Positions 25,022 to 33,132 are shown, counted from the stretch's first letter. The stretch is DNA of 64,000 bases from Palsa-504 sp963769715 (GCA_963769715.1 CAVYNE010000013.1:1-64000); one strand, 5' to 3'. Notes: generated from the letters alone by a model not told the origin. Translations and numbers: made by a program.

Positions 25022-27208
25022 TTAGCTGGCAGAGGCGCCGGGATCGTCGTCCTCCGGGACGGCGCCCGGCGCCTCTTGCGTTGAGCTGGGCTGGACGGCG
25101 GCCGGGAAGACGTCGGTGGCGGCCAGGTCCCAGATGTAACTGGGATCGGTCGCCGGGGCCTGGCGGAACGTCGGCCGAGTCGGCCGGGCCGGAGCATTCG
25201 GGTCGGTCTCGGCGGACAGGACGAGGCCGGCGGCGCGTGACGGCACGGTGAAGTCAGGGGCCTCGGGCGGCGCGTAATCGGCCGGGACCGGGGCCGCGGC
25301 GAAGTCTAGGTTCTGTTGGGCCGTGAGGTTCGGCAGGCCGGGGAAGCCCGGGTCGATGTCGTCATCGACGGCGGGCCGCGGCGGGAAGTCCGGGTCCGGC
25401 GACGTCATGAAGTCGAAGGGCGCGGGCGGCAGGAAGTCGGGCGCCACGGCGGGCAACGCCGCCATGTCCCCGGGCACCCGGATGCTGGGACCCGGATCCG
25501 GCGGGAGCGCGCTGTTCGCCACCACCGGGAGCGGCCCGAACGTGCGCTCGGGCTCCGGCGCGGGCGCCCAGGGTGGACCCGAGGAGCTCGCGGCCGTCTT
25601 GGCCGTCTTGGCGGCCTTCGGCGCCGGCGTCATGACCGGGCGGTACGGCGCGCCGGAGGAGTGGGCGATCTCGCCCACGCTGCCGCCCTGCCAGCTTCCG
25701 GCGGCGGGCCAGTTGCCCGTGGTCACCGGCCCCGCTGGCACCATCGCCGGCCCGGGCGGGGCCATCGCCGGCCCGGGCGGGGCCAGGCCAGAGCGACTGG
25801 TGGCGGTACCTAGCCCGGTGAGCCCACCGGCGCTATGGCCCGGCTCGGGCCCGGGCTCCGGCTTGCGCTGCTCGTGCAGCCCCCGGGGACGGCCCCGGGT
25901 GGATCCGGACCCGAGGCCTGCGGCCGCGGCGGCCCTGGCCCTCTCCCGGCGGGAGCGGACGACCAGGGTCAGCACTACCAGCAGCACGATCAGCGCGCCC
26001 AGCCCGGCCACGACGTAGCGCACCAGCGACCCGGCCAGTGCGCTGGCGCTCGCCCGGTGAGCTGCCGTGGTCGACAGCCGCACCTGCTCATGCGGCCGGG
26101 CCGTGGGCCTGGCCGGCTGGCTGCGCTGGCCGGCCGTGGTGATGGCGGCGGCCTCCTGGACCGCCCGGGCGGCGTCGACGGTGCCGTGCCCGGCGCCCGG
26201 GCGGCCCGCCTGGTCGGTGGTGGTGCCGCCGGCCGTGCCCTCGGTCAGGGCCTGAGTGACCTGAGCCACGGTGAGGTGCGGGTACCTGGACAGGATGAGG
26301 GCGGCCAGGCCGGCCACGATGCCGCTGGACGTGCTGGTGGAGCTTATCCGCGCGTAGTCATCGGGCGGGGCCGCCGCCATCAGGCTGACGCCCGGCGCGG
26401 TCAGCGACACGTACGAGTGCCTGCTACTGAACGGGGCGAGTTGCCCGTCGCGGGCGACCGCGCCCACGGCGATGACCCCCGGGTAGGCGGCCGGGTAATT
26501 CAGCAGGCCCGGTCCCAGGGCGTCATCGCCGGCCGGGGCCACCAGCGCCACGTTCTTGCGCAGCGCGTACGTCACCGCCGCCTGCTCGGCCCGGCTGCCG
26601 CCGGCCGCGGCCGGGTCGCCCTGGCCGGTCAGGCCCGCCGTCCCCGGGTCCAGCGGCAGGTCGATGACCCTGGCCCCGTGATCGACCGCGTAGATGATGC
26701 CCTCGGCGATGGCCGCCGGCAGCCGCCGGGCAATGGCCGGATCGGCGTTCAGCGGGTCGTTGTATTCCAGGCTGACCCGGATGGACAGGATCTTCGCCGC
26801 GGGCGCGATGCCGAGGATGCCCGCCTCGCCGCCGGTGCCGTGCCCGTGCCCGGCGATGATCCCCGCGACCTGTGTCCCGTCGATGCCCCAGAGGGGCCCG
26901 CCTGCCGTCCGGCCCGAACCGGTGAAGTCGGGTCCGGTCGACACCGAGCCGGCCAGGTCAGGATGCCCGGCGGCGACGCCCGTGCCAAGCACAGCCACGG
27001 TGATCCCGGCTCCCTCGGTGCTCTGCCACGCCTGCGTCACGTGCAGGCCAGGCAGCCACCACTCCTGGGCCTGGATGGTGGCGCCGGCGACACCGTAACC
27101 CCCGGAGGCGTGCGCGGGGGTAGACCCGACGACCCAGGAAACAGCTGCAACCGCAGCTAGTCCCGAGGTGACCGGGACCAGGGTGCGGCAGAACGATCTG
27201 TGTGACAC
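25022..27208 (-). CDS. Membrane-anchored subtilase-like protein with altered catalytic residues
   Basis: This 728-residue protein has a signal peptide (GLAAVAAVSWVVGSTPAHA), an S8 subtilase-like domain at about 60-380, one membrane helix (VVAGLGALIVLLVVLTLVV near 440) and a 270-residue Pro/Ala-rich cytoplasmic tail, a layout like mycosins. The catalytic positions are changed: Asp of DTG is Gly (AVLGTGV, residue 75), His of HGT is Asp (IDGTQVAGIIAG, residue 110), the oxyanion Asn region reads APAGDD, and GTSMAAP reads STSTSSG. The fold is kept (YPAAYPGVIAVGAVARDG), so a non-proteolytic binding role is likely. GTG at 27208 opens the signal sequence, but its GGAGGAG lies 13 bases upstream, longer than usual; an in-frame CTG lies closer. 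No ESX genes are nearby. Confidence 0.82.
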   Translation of the reverse strand: MSHRSFCRTLVPVTSGLAAVAAVSWVVGSTPAHASGGYGVAGATIQAQEWWLPGLHVTQAWQSTEGAGITVAVLGTGVAAGHPDLAGSVSTGPDFTGSGRTAGGPLWGIDGTQVAGIIAGHGHGTGGEAGILGIAPAAKILSIRVSLEYNDPLNADPAIARRLPAAIAEGIIYAVDHGARVIDLPLDPGTAGLTGQGDPAAAGGSRAEQAAVTYALRKNVALVAPAGDDALGPGLLNYPAAYPGVIAVGAVARDGQLAPFSSRHSYVSLTAPGVSLMAAAPPDDYARISSTSTSSGIVAGLAALILSRYPHLTVAQVTQALTEGTAGGTTTDQAGRPGAGHGTVDAARAVQEAAAITTAGQRSQPARPTARPHEQVRLSTTAAHRASASALAGSLVRYVVAGLGALIVLLVVLTLVVRSRRERARAAAAAGLGSGSTRGRPRGLHEQRKPEPGPEPGHSAGGLTGLGTATSRSGLAPPGPAMAPPGPAMVPAGPVTTGNWPAAGSWQGGSVGEIAHSSGAPYRPVMTPAPKAAKTAKTAASSSGPPWAPAPEPERTFGPLPVVANSALPPDPGPSIRVPGDMAALPAVAPDFLPPAPFDFMTSPDPDFPPRPAVDDDIDPGFPGLPNLTAQQNLDFAAAPVPADYAPPEAPDFTVPSRAAGLVLSAETDPNAPARPTRPTFRQAPATDPSYIWDLAATDVFPAAVQPSSTQEAPGAVPEDDDPGASAS

Positions 27209-27312
27209 TTTGGTCAGATATCTCCTCCGAGGCTGGCCAGGCTGGCCTGCGGTAGCGATGTTCCGACCCGGCCTCTGTAATGGTGCCACGCGGTCGCCGC
27301 GCGCGGAATGAA

Positions 27313-28140
27313 TCAGCCATGAATAGTTTGCGGTAGGGCCGCGATCGATACCCGTGCGCCGGGCGGCAGGCCGAGCCGCTGGGCGGCGTTACCGCCGTTG
27401 ACCGCGATGGAAACCAATCCCGCGCTGTCCGTGTAGGCGACGAGGTCGCCGGTCGCGACCGCGCCGAACATCTCCCGGTAGGGCAGGGTCAGCTGGCGGA
27501 AGCCGCAGTGCACGAGCACGGTGCCGCCCGGCTTGGCGCCGATTTCCGCCACGTCCGCCGCGGTGATCGTGAGCTGGACATTGCCGAACCGGTCCACGGT
27601 CAGCACTTCCCCCTCCGCGGTGCCGTCGCGGACCAGCCGTCCGGGAGCCGGCAGCGTGACCAGGTCGCCGACGTCGATCTGTTCCCCGACCGCGGCCAGT
27701 TCGGTGTCCGCCGCCAGGTGCGCGGCCACCGGGATGAAGATGTCCCGGCCGTGGAAGGTCGGCGTCACCTGGCTGAGCCACAGCGTGGAGTTGGTCAGGC
27801 TGTACGCGCGCGCGGCACCGCCCGCCGCGGTCACCGCCCAGGACAGCAGGCCGTTGTCCGGTCCGATGAACACCGAATCCCCGGCCGCCACCGCCACCCC
27901 GCGCCTGGCCGTGCCGACACCGGGGTCGACCACCGCCACGTGCACCGCGGGCGGCAGGTAGGGCACGGTCTGAGCGAGCACGGCCGCGCCGCGCCTGACG
28001 TCACCCGGCGGGATCAGGTGGGTCACGTCGATGATGTCCGCGTCCGGCGCGATCCGGGCGCTGACCCCGTGGCACGCGGCCACGAAGCCGTCTTCGAGCC
28101 CATAGTCGGTGAGGAAGCTGAGGTAGCGAAAACGGGTCAC
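27313..28140 (-). CDS. SAM hydroxide adenosyltransferase family protein (DUF62)
   Basis: This 275-residue member of the fluorinase/chlorinase-related DUF62 family hydrolyses S-adenosylmethionine to adenosine and methionine in characterised members. Recognisable motifs: FLTDYGLEDGFVAACHGV near the start, DVTHLIPPGDVRRGAAVL, VVDPGVGTARRGVAV, GPDNGLLSW, TFHGRDIFIPVAAHLA, and DRFGNVQLT. The Asp-Arg-His type pattern of the hydrolases is compatible, but halogenase specificity cannot be judged by eye. ATG or GTG near 28140 starts the frame. It is read in the same direction as the subtilase-like gene after a 104-base gap, and divergently from the DUF3263 gene. Confidence 0.88.
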   Translation of the reverse strand: MTRFRYLSFLTDYGLEDGFVAACHGVSARIAPDADIIDVTHLIPPGDVRRGAAVLAQTVPYLPPAVHVAVVDPGVGTARRGVAVAAGDSVFIGPDNGLLSWAVTAAGGAARAYSLTNSTLWLSQVTPTFHGRDIFIPVAAHLAADTELAAVGEQIDVGDLVTLPAPGRLVRDGTAEGEVLTVDRFGNVQLTITAADVAEIGAKPGGTVLVHCGFRQLTLPYREMFGAVATGDLVAYTDSAGLVSIAVNGGNAAQRLGLPPGARVSIAALPQTIHG

Positions 28141-28224
28141 GACCCGTGAGCGTACGTCGGCGGCCCGCCCGGGTACACCCCCGCTTCTGTTGTACGGTCT
28201 GGAATGAACCGGGAGGAGGGTCTT

Positions 28225-28488
28225 ATGTCCGGGCTGTCAGAACGTGACATGCGGATCCTGGCGTTCGAGCGGCGCGGCTGGCGATCGCCTGGCGTGAAGG
28301 AGCAGGCCATCGCCGAGGTGCTCGACATGCCGGCTACCCGGTACTACCAGCTGCTGAACGAGCTGATCGACCGGCCCGAGGCGCTCGCGTTCGACCCGGT
28401 GCTCGTCAAGCGGCTGCGCGCCCAGCGGGCCCGCCGGCAGCGCATCCGGTCGCCCGGCTCGAAGGGCGCGAAGGGGCGGCCAAGATGA
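28225..28488 (+). CDS. DUF3263 family protein
   Basis: This small basic protein of 87 residues is of the actinobacterial DUF3263 family, whose function is unknown. The core reads LSERDMRILAFERRGWRSPG, VKEQAIAEVLDMPATRYYQL and LNELIDRPEALAFDPVLVKR, with a helix-turn-helix-like spacing, then an Arg/Lys-rich tail. ATG at 28225 is preferred over ATG 28204 because GGGAGGAGGG stands five to ten bases before it. It is followed four bases later by otsB, so the two are likely co-transcribed. DNA binding is a guess from composition. Confidence 0.85.
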   Translation: MSGLSERDMRILAFERRGWRSPGVKEQAIAEVLDMPATRYYQLLNELIDRPEALAFDPVLVKRLRAQRARRQRIRSPGSKGAKGRPR

Positions 28489-28492
28489 GGTC

Positions 28493-29320
28493 ATGCCGAT
28501 GATCTCACTGGCCCGGCCGGCCACCCCGGAGGGCCAGGCCGGCCTCGACGCGCTGCTCGCGGACCCGCGGCACGCGCTGGTGGCCGCGGACTTCGACGGC
28601 ACGCTGGCGCCGATCGTGGACCGTCCGGGCGACGCGCGCGCCCACCCCGGCGCGGTGCCCGCCCTGACCGCCCTGGCCGGGGCCGTGGGCACGCTGGCCA
28701 TCATCACCGGCCGGCCCGCGGCGGACGCGGTCGACCTGGGCCGGTTCGAGGCCGTCCCCGGCCTCATCGTGATCGGCCACTACGGCTGGCAGCGGTGGCA
28801 GGACGGCCAGCTGACCACGGCCGCGGTCCCGCCGGCCGTCGAGGCCGCCCGCGGCGCGCTGCCCGGCGTGCTCCGCCAGGCCGGGGCGCCCGACGGCACC
28901 TGGATCGAGGACAAGGCGCACGCGGTGGCGGTGCACACCCGCGGCACGGCCGACCCGGAAGCGGCGCTGCGCCGGCTCCGCGACCCGCTCGGCGAGCTGG
29001 CCGCCGGACTGGGGCTTGACGCGCAGCCCGGCCGTTTCGTCATCGAATTGCGCCCGCCGGGCGTGGACAAGGGCACCGCGCTGACCGGCCTGGTCGGCGA
29101 GCGGGCCGCGCGTTCGGTCCTATTCTGCGGCGATGACCTCGGGGACCTGCCCGCCTTCGCCGCGGTCCGCTCGCTGCGGGCCGGCGGAATCCCCGGCTGC
29201 GCCGTGGCTAGCGCCAGCGCCGAGTCGCCGCGGGTCGCCGCCGAAGCCGACCTGGTCGTGGCGGGACCCGACGGGATCGTGGCCCTGTTCGCCGCCGTCG
29301 CCGACCAGCTGGGGCTTTAA
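28493..29320 (+). CDS. otsB: Trehalose-6-phosphate phosphatase
   Basis: This HAD-superfamily phosphatase removes phosphate from trehalose 6-phosphate to give the compatible solute trehalose. The 275 residues show the nucleophile motif VAADFDGTLAPIVDRP near residue 32, IITGRPAADAVDLG, GHYGWQRWQDGQ, EDKAHAVAVHTRG, RFVIELRPPGVDKGTALTGL and the metal-binding LFCGDDLGDLPAF. It follows the DUF3263 gene by four bases. Its stop overlaps the stop of otsA, which lies on the other strand, so the pathway genes are convergent rather than in one operon. Confidence 0.93.
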   Translation: MPMISLARPATPEGQAGLDALLADPRHALVAADFDGTLAPIVDRPGDARAHPGAVPALTALAGAVGTLAIITGRPAADAVDLGRFEAVPGLIVIGHYGWQRWQDGQLTTAAVPPAVEAARGALPGVLRQAGAPDGTWIEDKAHAVAVHTRGTADPEAALRRLRDPLGELAAGLGLDAQPGRFVIELRPPGVDKGTALTGLVGERAARSVLFCGDDLGDLPAFAAVRSLRAGGIPGCAVASASAESPRVAAEADLVVAGPDGIVALFAAVADQLGL

Positions 29321-30858
29321 GCCTCGCCCTCACGATCCAGCGACGCGAGCTGGGCGCCCAGCCAGCGCGCGGGCGGGTCCGCGGCGGCGGTGGCGGCCAG
29401 CGCGGCGCTGCGGCGCTGGCGTTCGGCGTCGGACATCGAGAGCGCCTCATGCAGGGCCTCGGCCGTCTCGGTGATGTCGTAGGGGTTGACGAGCAGCGCG
29501 TCGGCGGCCAGCGTCGAGGCGGCGCCGGCCTCGCGGGAGAGCACCAGCGCGCAGCCGCGCTCGGACAGCACCGGGCCCTCCTGCGCGACCAGGTTCATGC
29601 CGTCCCTGACCGGGTTCACCAGCAAGACGTCGGCGACCGCGCAGGCGGCCAGCGACCGCGGGTAGTCGTCCTTGACCTCGAGGATCAGCGGGTCCCAGTC
29701 CGGGGTGCCGAACTCCTCGCTGATCTCCCGCGCGAGCCGCCGCACCCGGTCGGTGTAGGCGCGGTACTCCGCCAGGGCCGACCTGGACGGGTAGGCGAAG
29801 GCCAGGTGCACGACGCGGCCCCGCCACTGCGGCCGGGTCGCCAGCAGCTCGCGATACGCGACCAGGCCGCGGACGATGTTCTTGGACAGTTCGGTCCGGT
29901 CGACCCTGACGATCAGTTTCCGGCCGTCCGCCGCCGCCCTGAGCGTGCTGACGTGGGCCTGCACGTCGCCAGCCCGCGCGCGCTCCCGCAGCGCGGGGGC
30001 GTCCACGCCGAGCGGGTGCACGCCCACCTGGGTGACATGGCCCCGGTGGGTCACCCGCCCGACTGGGCCCGGGCCGCCCAGCCCGTCCCTGCGGGCCACG
30101 TCGGCGCCGAGCAGGACGGCGCAGCAGTCCATGAACGCCGTGGCCCACCGCTCGGCGTGAAAGCCGGCGTGGTCCGCGCCGAGGATGCCGTCAAGCAGCG
30201 CCCGGCCCACCTCCTCGGGGAGCAGCCGGTAGTAGTCCAGCGGCGCCCAGGGCGTGTGGCTGAAGTGCGCGATGCCGACGTCGCTGGCCGCGTCGCCCAG
30301 CTTGTCCCGCAGCATCCGCGGAGCCAGGCACAGGTGGTAGTCCTGGATCAAGATCCGCGGGGCGCCGGACGGCGGCTGCTCCCGCCCGGCTGCTTCCCGG
30401 GCTAGGGCATCGCGGGCTTCTTGGGTCAGGGCGTCGGCGAACACCTCGTTGTAGGCCAGGTAAGAGTCCCAGTCGCGGCGGAACTCGTGGCCGAACTGCG
30501 GCTGGTTCGGGGTGTCGAACAGCAGGTGGTGAACGAACCACAGGGCTGAGTTGGCCACGTTGTTGTAGGCGCGGTCGAAGATGCCGGGCGGGATGTCGAG
30601 CATCCGGACACCGATGCCGTCCTCCTCGTGGAGGCCTTCGCGGGCGGCCGCCCGCTGCAGTGCCGCGGCCACGCGGTCCGCGTCGCTCAGCGCGGTGCAG
30701 ATCCAGGTCACGTCGGCCTCCGGCCCGAGCGCCACCAGCCCCTCCGTCACCCCGGCGATCATGCCGCCGCCGCCTCGCTGGCCTGCCGGCGAGCCGTCGG
30801 TGCCGAACTGGTACGACACCGGGCCGCGATTAGACGCCACGAGGACTCGCTGATTCAT
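29317..30858 (-). CDS. otsA: Alpha,alpha-trehalose-phosphate synthase
   Basis: This GT20 glycosyltransferase of 513 residues makes trehalose 6-phosphate from a nucleotide-glucose and glucose 6-phosphate. It shows RVLVASNRGPVSY at the N-terminus, the glycine-rich GGGGMIAGVTEGL loop, QDYHLCLAPRMLR, HFSHTPWAPLDYYRLLP, VDRTELSKNIVRGL for phosphate binding, and VNPVRDGMNLVAQE near residue 400. The ATG at 30858 begins the conserved MNQRVLVASNRG; the frame extends six codons further. Its leader adjoins the G-rich repeat element, and its 3' end overlaps otsB in opposite orientation. Confidence 0.93.
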   Translation of the reverse strand: MNQRVLVASNRGPVSYQFGTDGSPAGQRGGGGMIAGVTEGLVALGPEADVTWICTALSDADRVAAALQRAAAREGLHEEDGIGVRMLDIPPGIFDRAYNNVANSALWFVHHLLFDTPNQPQFGHEFRRDWDSYLAYNEVFADALTQEARDALAREAAGREQPPSGAPRILIQDYHLCLAPRMLRDKLGDAASDVGIAHFSHTPWAPLDYYRLLPEEVGRALLDGILGADHAGFHAERWATAFMDCCAVLLGADVARRDGLGGPGPVGRVTHRGHVTQVGVHPLGVDAPALRERARAGDVQAHVSTLRAAADGRKLIVRVDRTELSKNIVRGLVAYRELLATRPQWRGRVVHLAFAYPSRSALAEYRAYTDRVRRLAREISEEFGTPDWDPLILEVKDDYPRSLAACAVADVLLVNPVRDGMNLVAQEGPVLSERGCALVLSREAGAASTLAADALLVNPYDITETAEALHEALSMSDAERQRRSAALAATAAADPPARWLGAQLASLDREGEA

Positions 30859-30908
30859 AGTCCGGCAGGTTAGCAAGGGGGGTCCGGGGGGATGGGTCCC
30901 CCGGTCTC

Positions 30909-30978
30909 GGGGGCCAGGGGGGTACGGGGGGCGGGTAGCCCCCCCGTGATCGGGGGTTCCAGGGGGTCGCCCCCCTGG
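30909..30978. repeat. G-rich dispersed element, copy A
   Basis: A roughly 70-base G/C-run element of the form GGCCAGGGGGGTACGGGGGG, a short spacer, CCCCCCCGTGATCGGGGG, TTCCAGGGGG and CGCCCCCC. The same series recurs at 57650-57721 with few differences. It lies between divergent otsA and the SAM-riboswitch/thrC leader. G-runs alternate with complementary C-runs, so hairpins or quadruplexes could form. No coding function is evident at this copy. Confidence 0.8.
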
Positions 30979-31023
30979 GCCAGCACTGAGGTATTCTTAT
31001 CCCGTTTGGGACAACTGAATAAC

Positions 31024-31163
31024 GCTCATCCAGAGGGGTGGAGGGATCGGCCCTGCGAAGCCCCGGCAACCTAGCGCGCATGCATGCCCGTCGTGAACGG
31101 CGAGGCGCGTGACATGGTGCCAACTCCGGCCCGTGGTCAGGGTGACCGCTGGGAAAGATGGGG
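31024..31163 (+). ncRNA. SAM-I type (S-box) riboswitch in the thrC leader
   Basis: The leader has the S-box core in order: CTCATC (31025-31030, P1 5' strand), AGAGGGGTGGAGGGATCGGC, CCTGCGAAGCCCCGGCAACC, a variable hairpin, CATGGTGCCAACTCCGGCC, a second hairpin, and GGGAAAGATGGG, whose GATGGG (31157-31162) pairs with CTCATC. Actinomycete SAM-IV leaders are worded differently, so SAM-I is preferred. The purine-rich GGGGAAGGAAG follows P1 at once, 10 or so bases before the GTG start, and no terminator hairpin is visible. This suggests translational control by SAM of thrC and the carrier gene coupled to it. Confidence 0.88.
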
Positions 31164-31179
31164 AAGGAAGTCCTCGCCG

Positions 31180-32439
31180 GTGACTACAGCAACGACACCT
31201 ACGTCTCATGAAGCTTCCGGGTTCGGCCACGCCACCGGGCTGTCCTGCCGCGAGTGCGGCAAGGTCTACGAGCTCGGCCCGTACTACGCCTGCGAGGAGT
31301 GTTTCGGGCCGCTGGAAGTCCGCTACGACTACCCGCAGCTGACCAGAGCGGACATCAAGGCCGGCCCGCCGAACATGTGGCGGTACGCACAGCTGCTCCC
31401 GGTGCCTGCCGACATCGCCCAGCGCCCCACGACCGAGCCCGGTTACACCAGGCTGATCCGCGCCGACAACCTCGCTCACGCGCTGGGCATGCGCAGGCTC
31501 TGGATCAAGGACGACCGCGGCAACCCGACGCACTCGTTCAAGGACCGGGTGGTCGCGGTGGCCCTGGCCGCCGCCACCGAGATGGGCTTCAAGGTGCTCG
31601 CCTGCCCGTCCACCGGCAACCTGGCCAACGCGGTGGCGGCCGCGGCCGCGCGGGCCGGCATCCGCTCCGTGGTGCTCGTGCCCGCCGACCTGGAGCTGGG
31701 CAAGATCATCACCACCTCGGTCTACGGCGGCACGTTCGTCACCGTGGACGGCACCTACGACGACGTGAACCGGCTGGCGTCCGAGCTCGCGGGCGAGCAT
31801 CCGGACTGGGCATTCGTCAACGTCAACGTGCGGCCCTACTACGCCGAGGGGTCCAAGACGCTCGCCTTCGAGATCGCCGAGCAGCTCGGCTGGCGGCTGC
31901 CCGATCAGGTCGTGGTGCCGATCGCGTCGGGTGCGCAGCTGGTGAAGGTGGACAAGGGCTTCAGCGAGCTGACCTCGCTCGGCCTGGTGCCGCAGACGCC
32001 GTGGCGCGTGTTCGGGGCCCAGGCCACCGGGTGCTCGCCGGTGTCCGCCGCCTTCGCCGCCGGGCACGACGTGGTGCGCCCGGTGCGGCCGTCCACCATC
32101 GCCAAGTCGCTGGCCATCGGCAACCCGGCCGACGGGCCCTACGTGCTCGACGTGGTACGGCGCACCGGCGGGTCGATCGCCGACGTGAGCGACGACGAGG
32201 TGGTCGACTCGATCCGGCTGCTCGCCGGGTGCGAGGGCATCTTCGGCGAGACCGCCGGCGGCGTCACCCTGGGCGTGCTGCGCAAGCTCCTCAAGGAGGG
32301 CCAGCTCGACCCGGAGGCGGAGACGGTGATCATCAACTCGGGCGACGGGCTGAAGACCCTCGACGCGGTCATCGCGGCGGTGGACGTGCCCGCCCCGATC
32401 AGGCCCACCCTCGAGGCATTCCAGGAGGCAGTGTCGTGA
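31180..32439 (+). CDS. thrC: Threonine synthase (possible O-phosphohomoserine sulfur-transfer variant)
   Basis: This PLP enzyme of 419 residues is of the ThrC type, which converts O-phosphohomoserine to threonine. An N-terminal zinc-ribbon-like segment (LSCRECGKVYELGPYYACEE) precedes the catalytic domain with PTHSFKDRVVAVAL (PLP Lys near 125), CPSTGNLANAVAAAAARAG, ATGCSPV, and GIFGETAGGVTLG. GTG at 31180 fits the end of the riboswitch; the in-frame ATGs upstream lie inside the aptamer. The stop overlaps the start of the CysO-like gene (GTGA). SAM control and a sulfur carrier partner would be more expected of homocysteine synthesis than of threonine synthesis, which leaves the true reaction open. 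Confidence 0.9.
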   Translation: MTTATTPTSHEASGFGHATGLSCRECGKVYELGPYYACEECFGPLEVRYDYPQLTRADIKAGPPNMWRYAQLLPVPADIAQRPTTEPGYTRLIRADNLAHALGMRRLWIKDDRGNPTHSFKDRVVAVALAAATEMGFKVLACPSTGNLANAVAAAAARAGIRSVVLVPADLELGKIITTSVYGGTFVTVDGTYDDVNRLASELAGEHPDWAFVNVNVRPYYAEGSKTLAFEIAEQLGWRLPDQVVVPIASGAQLVKVDKGFSELTSLGLVPQTPWRVFGAQATGCSPVSAAFAAGHDVVRPVRPSTIAKSLAIGNPADGPYVLDVVRRTGGSIADVSDDEVVDSIRLLAGCEGIFGETAGGVTLGVLRKLLKEGQLDPEAETVIINSGDGLKTLDAVIAAVDVPAPIRPTLEAFQEAVS

Positions 32440-32747
32440 CAGTGCAGGTGCGGATCCCCACCATCCTGCGGTCTTATACCGGCGGCGCGGCGGAGGTGAC
32501 CGCCGCGGACGGGACCCTCCGCGAGGTCATCGCCGGCCTGGACGCCACCTATCCGGGCCTGGGCGGCCGGATTATCGATGACGGCGGAAACCTGCGCAGG
32601 TTCGTCAATGTGTACGTGGGCGACGAAGATGTGCGTTTCGCGCAGGGACTCGACACGCGAGTGCCGCCGGGCGAGCGGATTTCCGTCATACCCGCGGTGG
32701 CTGGCGGGGCGCCCGAGACTGCGGCCGACGTGCGCCAGATAGCGTGA
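32436..32747 (+). CDS. cysO: CysO/MoaD/ThiS-like sulfur carrier with C-terminal extension
   Basis: This ubiquitin-like protein of 103 residues closely resembles mycobacterial CysO: VQVRIPTILRSYTGGAAEV, LREVIAGLDATYPGLGGRI, LRRFVNVYVGDEDVRF and ISVIPAVAGG. Carriers of this kind are activated as a C-terminal diglycine thiocarboxylate that donates sulfide. Here twelve more residues (APETAADVRQIA) follow the GG, so processing by a JAMM-type (Mec) peptidase would be needed before activation. The GTG overlaps the thrC stop, giving one SAM-controlled operon. No Mec, CysM or E1-like activating gene lies in the window. Confidence 0.87.
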   Translation: MTVQVRIPTILRSYTGGAAEVTAADGTLREVIAGLDATYPGLGGRIIDDGGNLRRFVNVYVGDEDVRFAQGLDTRVPPGERISVIPAVAGGAPETAADVRQIA

Positions 32748-32928
32748 TTGGTGGGTAAGTGGCGCCAGGCAGCCTCGGTACAAGGTAAGGTCAATTCCGG
32801 TCGCCGTCGGACGGGAACGGGGTTTGTGCGCTTTGCGTACGTAGCCGTTCTCACCCGGTGCGATCAACGGGTTCCGCGGTGACAAGGGCGGGGCTCGAGT
32901 CCCGAGCGCAGTTAGGGAGTTGTTTGGA

Positions 32929-33132
32929 ATGGCTCAGGGCACCGTCAAGTGGTTTAACCCGGACAAGGGATACGGCTTCATCGCCGTCGACGGTGGCAAG
33001 GACGTTTTCGTCCACTTCTCAGCGATCCAGTCGGATGGCTACCGCACCCTCGAAGAGGGACAACGAGTCGAGTTCGAGATCACGCAAAGCGATCGGGGCG
33101 CGCAGGCCGACAAGGTTGTTGTGGTCTCTTAA
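32929..33132 (+). CDS. Cold-shock protein, CspA family
   Basis: This 67-residue single cold-shock domain protein has the RNA-binding motifs KWFNPDKGYGFI and DVFVHFSAI. It acts as an RNA chaperone in the cytoplasm. ATG at 32929 begins the conserved MAQGTVKWFN; a TTG three codons earlier is in frame but unlikely. A 180-base leader separates it from the sulfur carrier gene, and a strong terminator follows. The thrC, carrier, csp, groEL order is one I know from Streptomyces, so this is conserved synteny. Confidence 0.95.
   Translation: MAQGTVKWFNPDKGYGFIAVDGGKDVFVHFSAIQSDGYRTLEEGQRVEFEITQSDRGAQADKVVVVS

Noticed and set aside
31084..31179. Upstream ATGs as the start of thrC
   Set aside because: They lie inside the riboswitch aptamer, and the protein sequence there has no similarity to ThrC.
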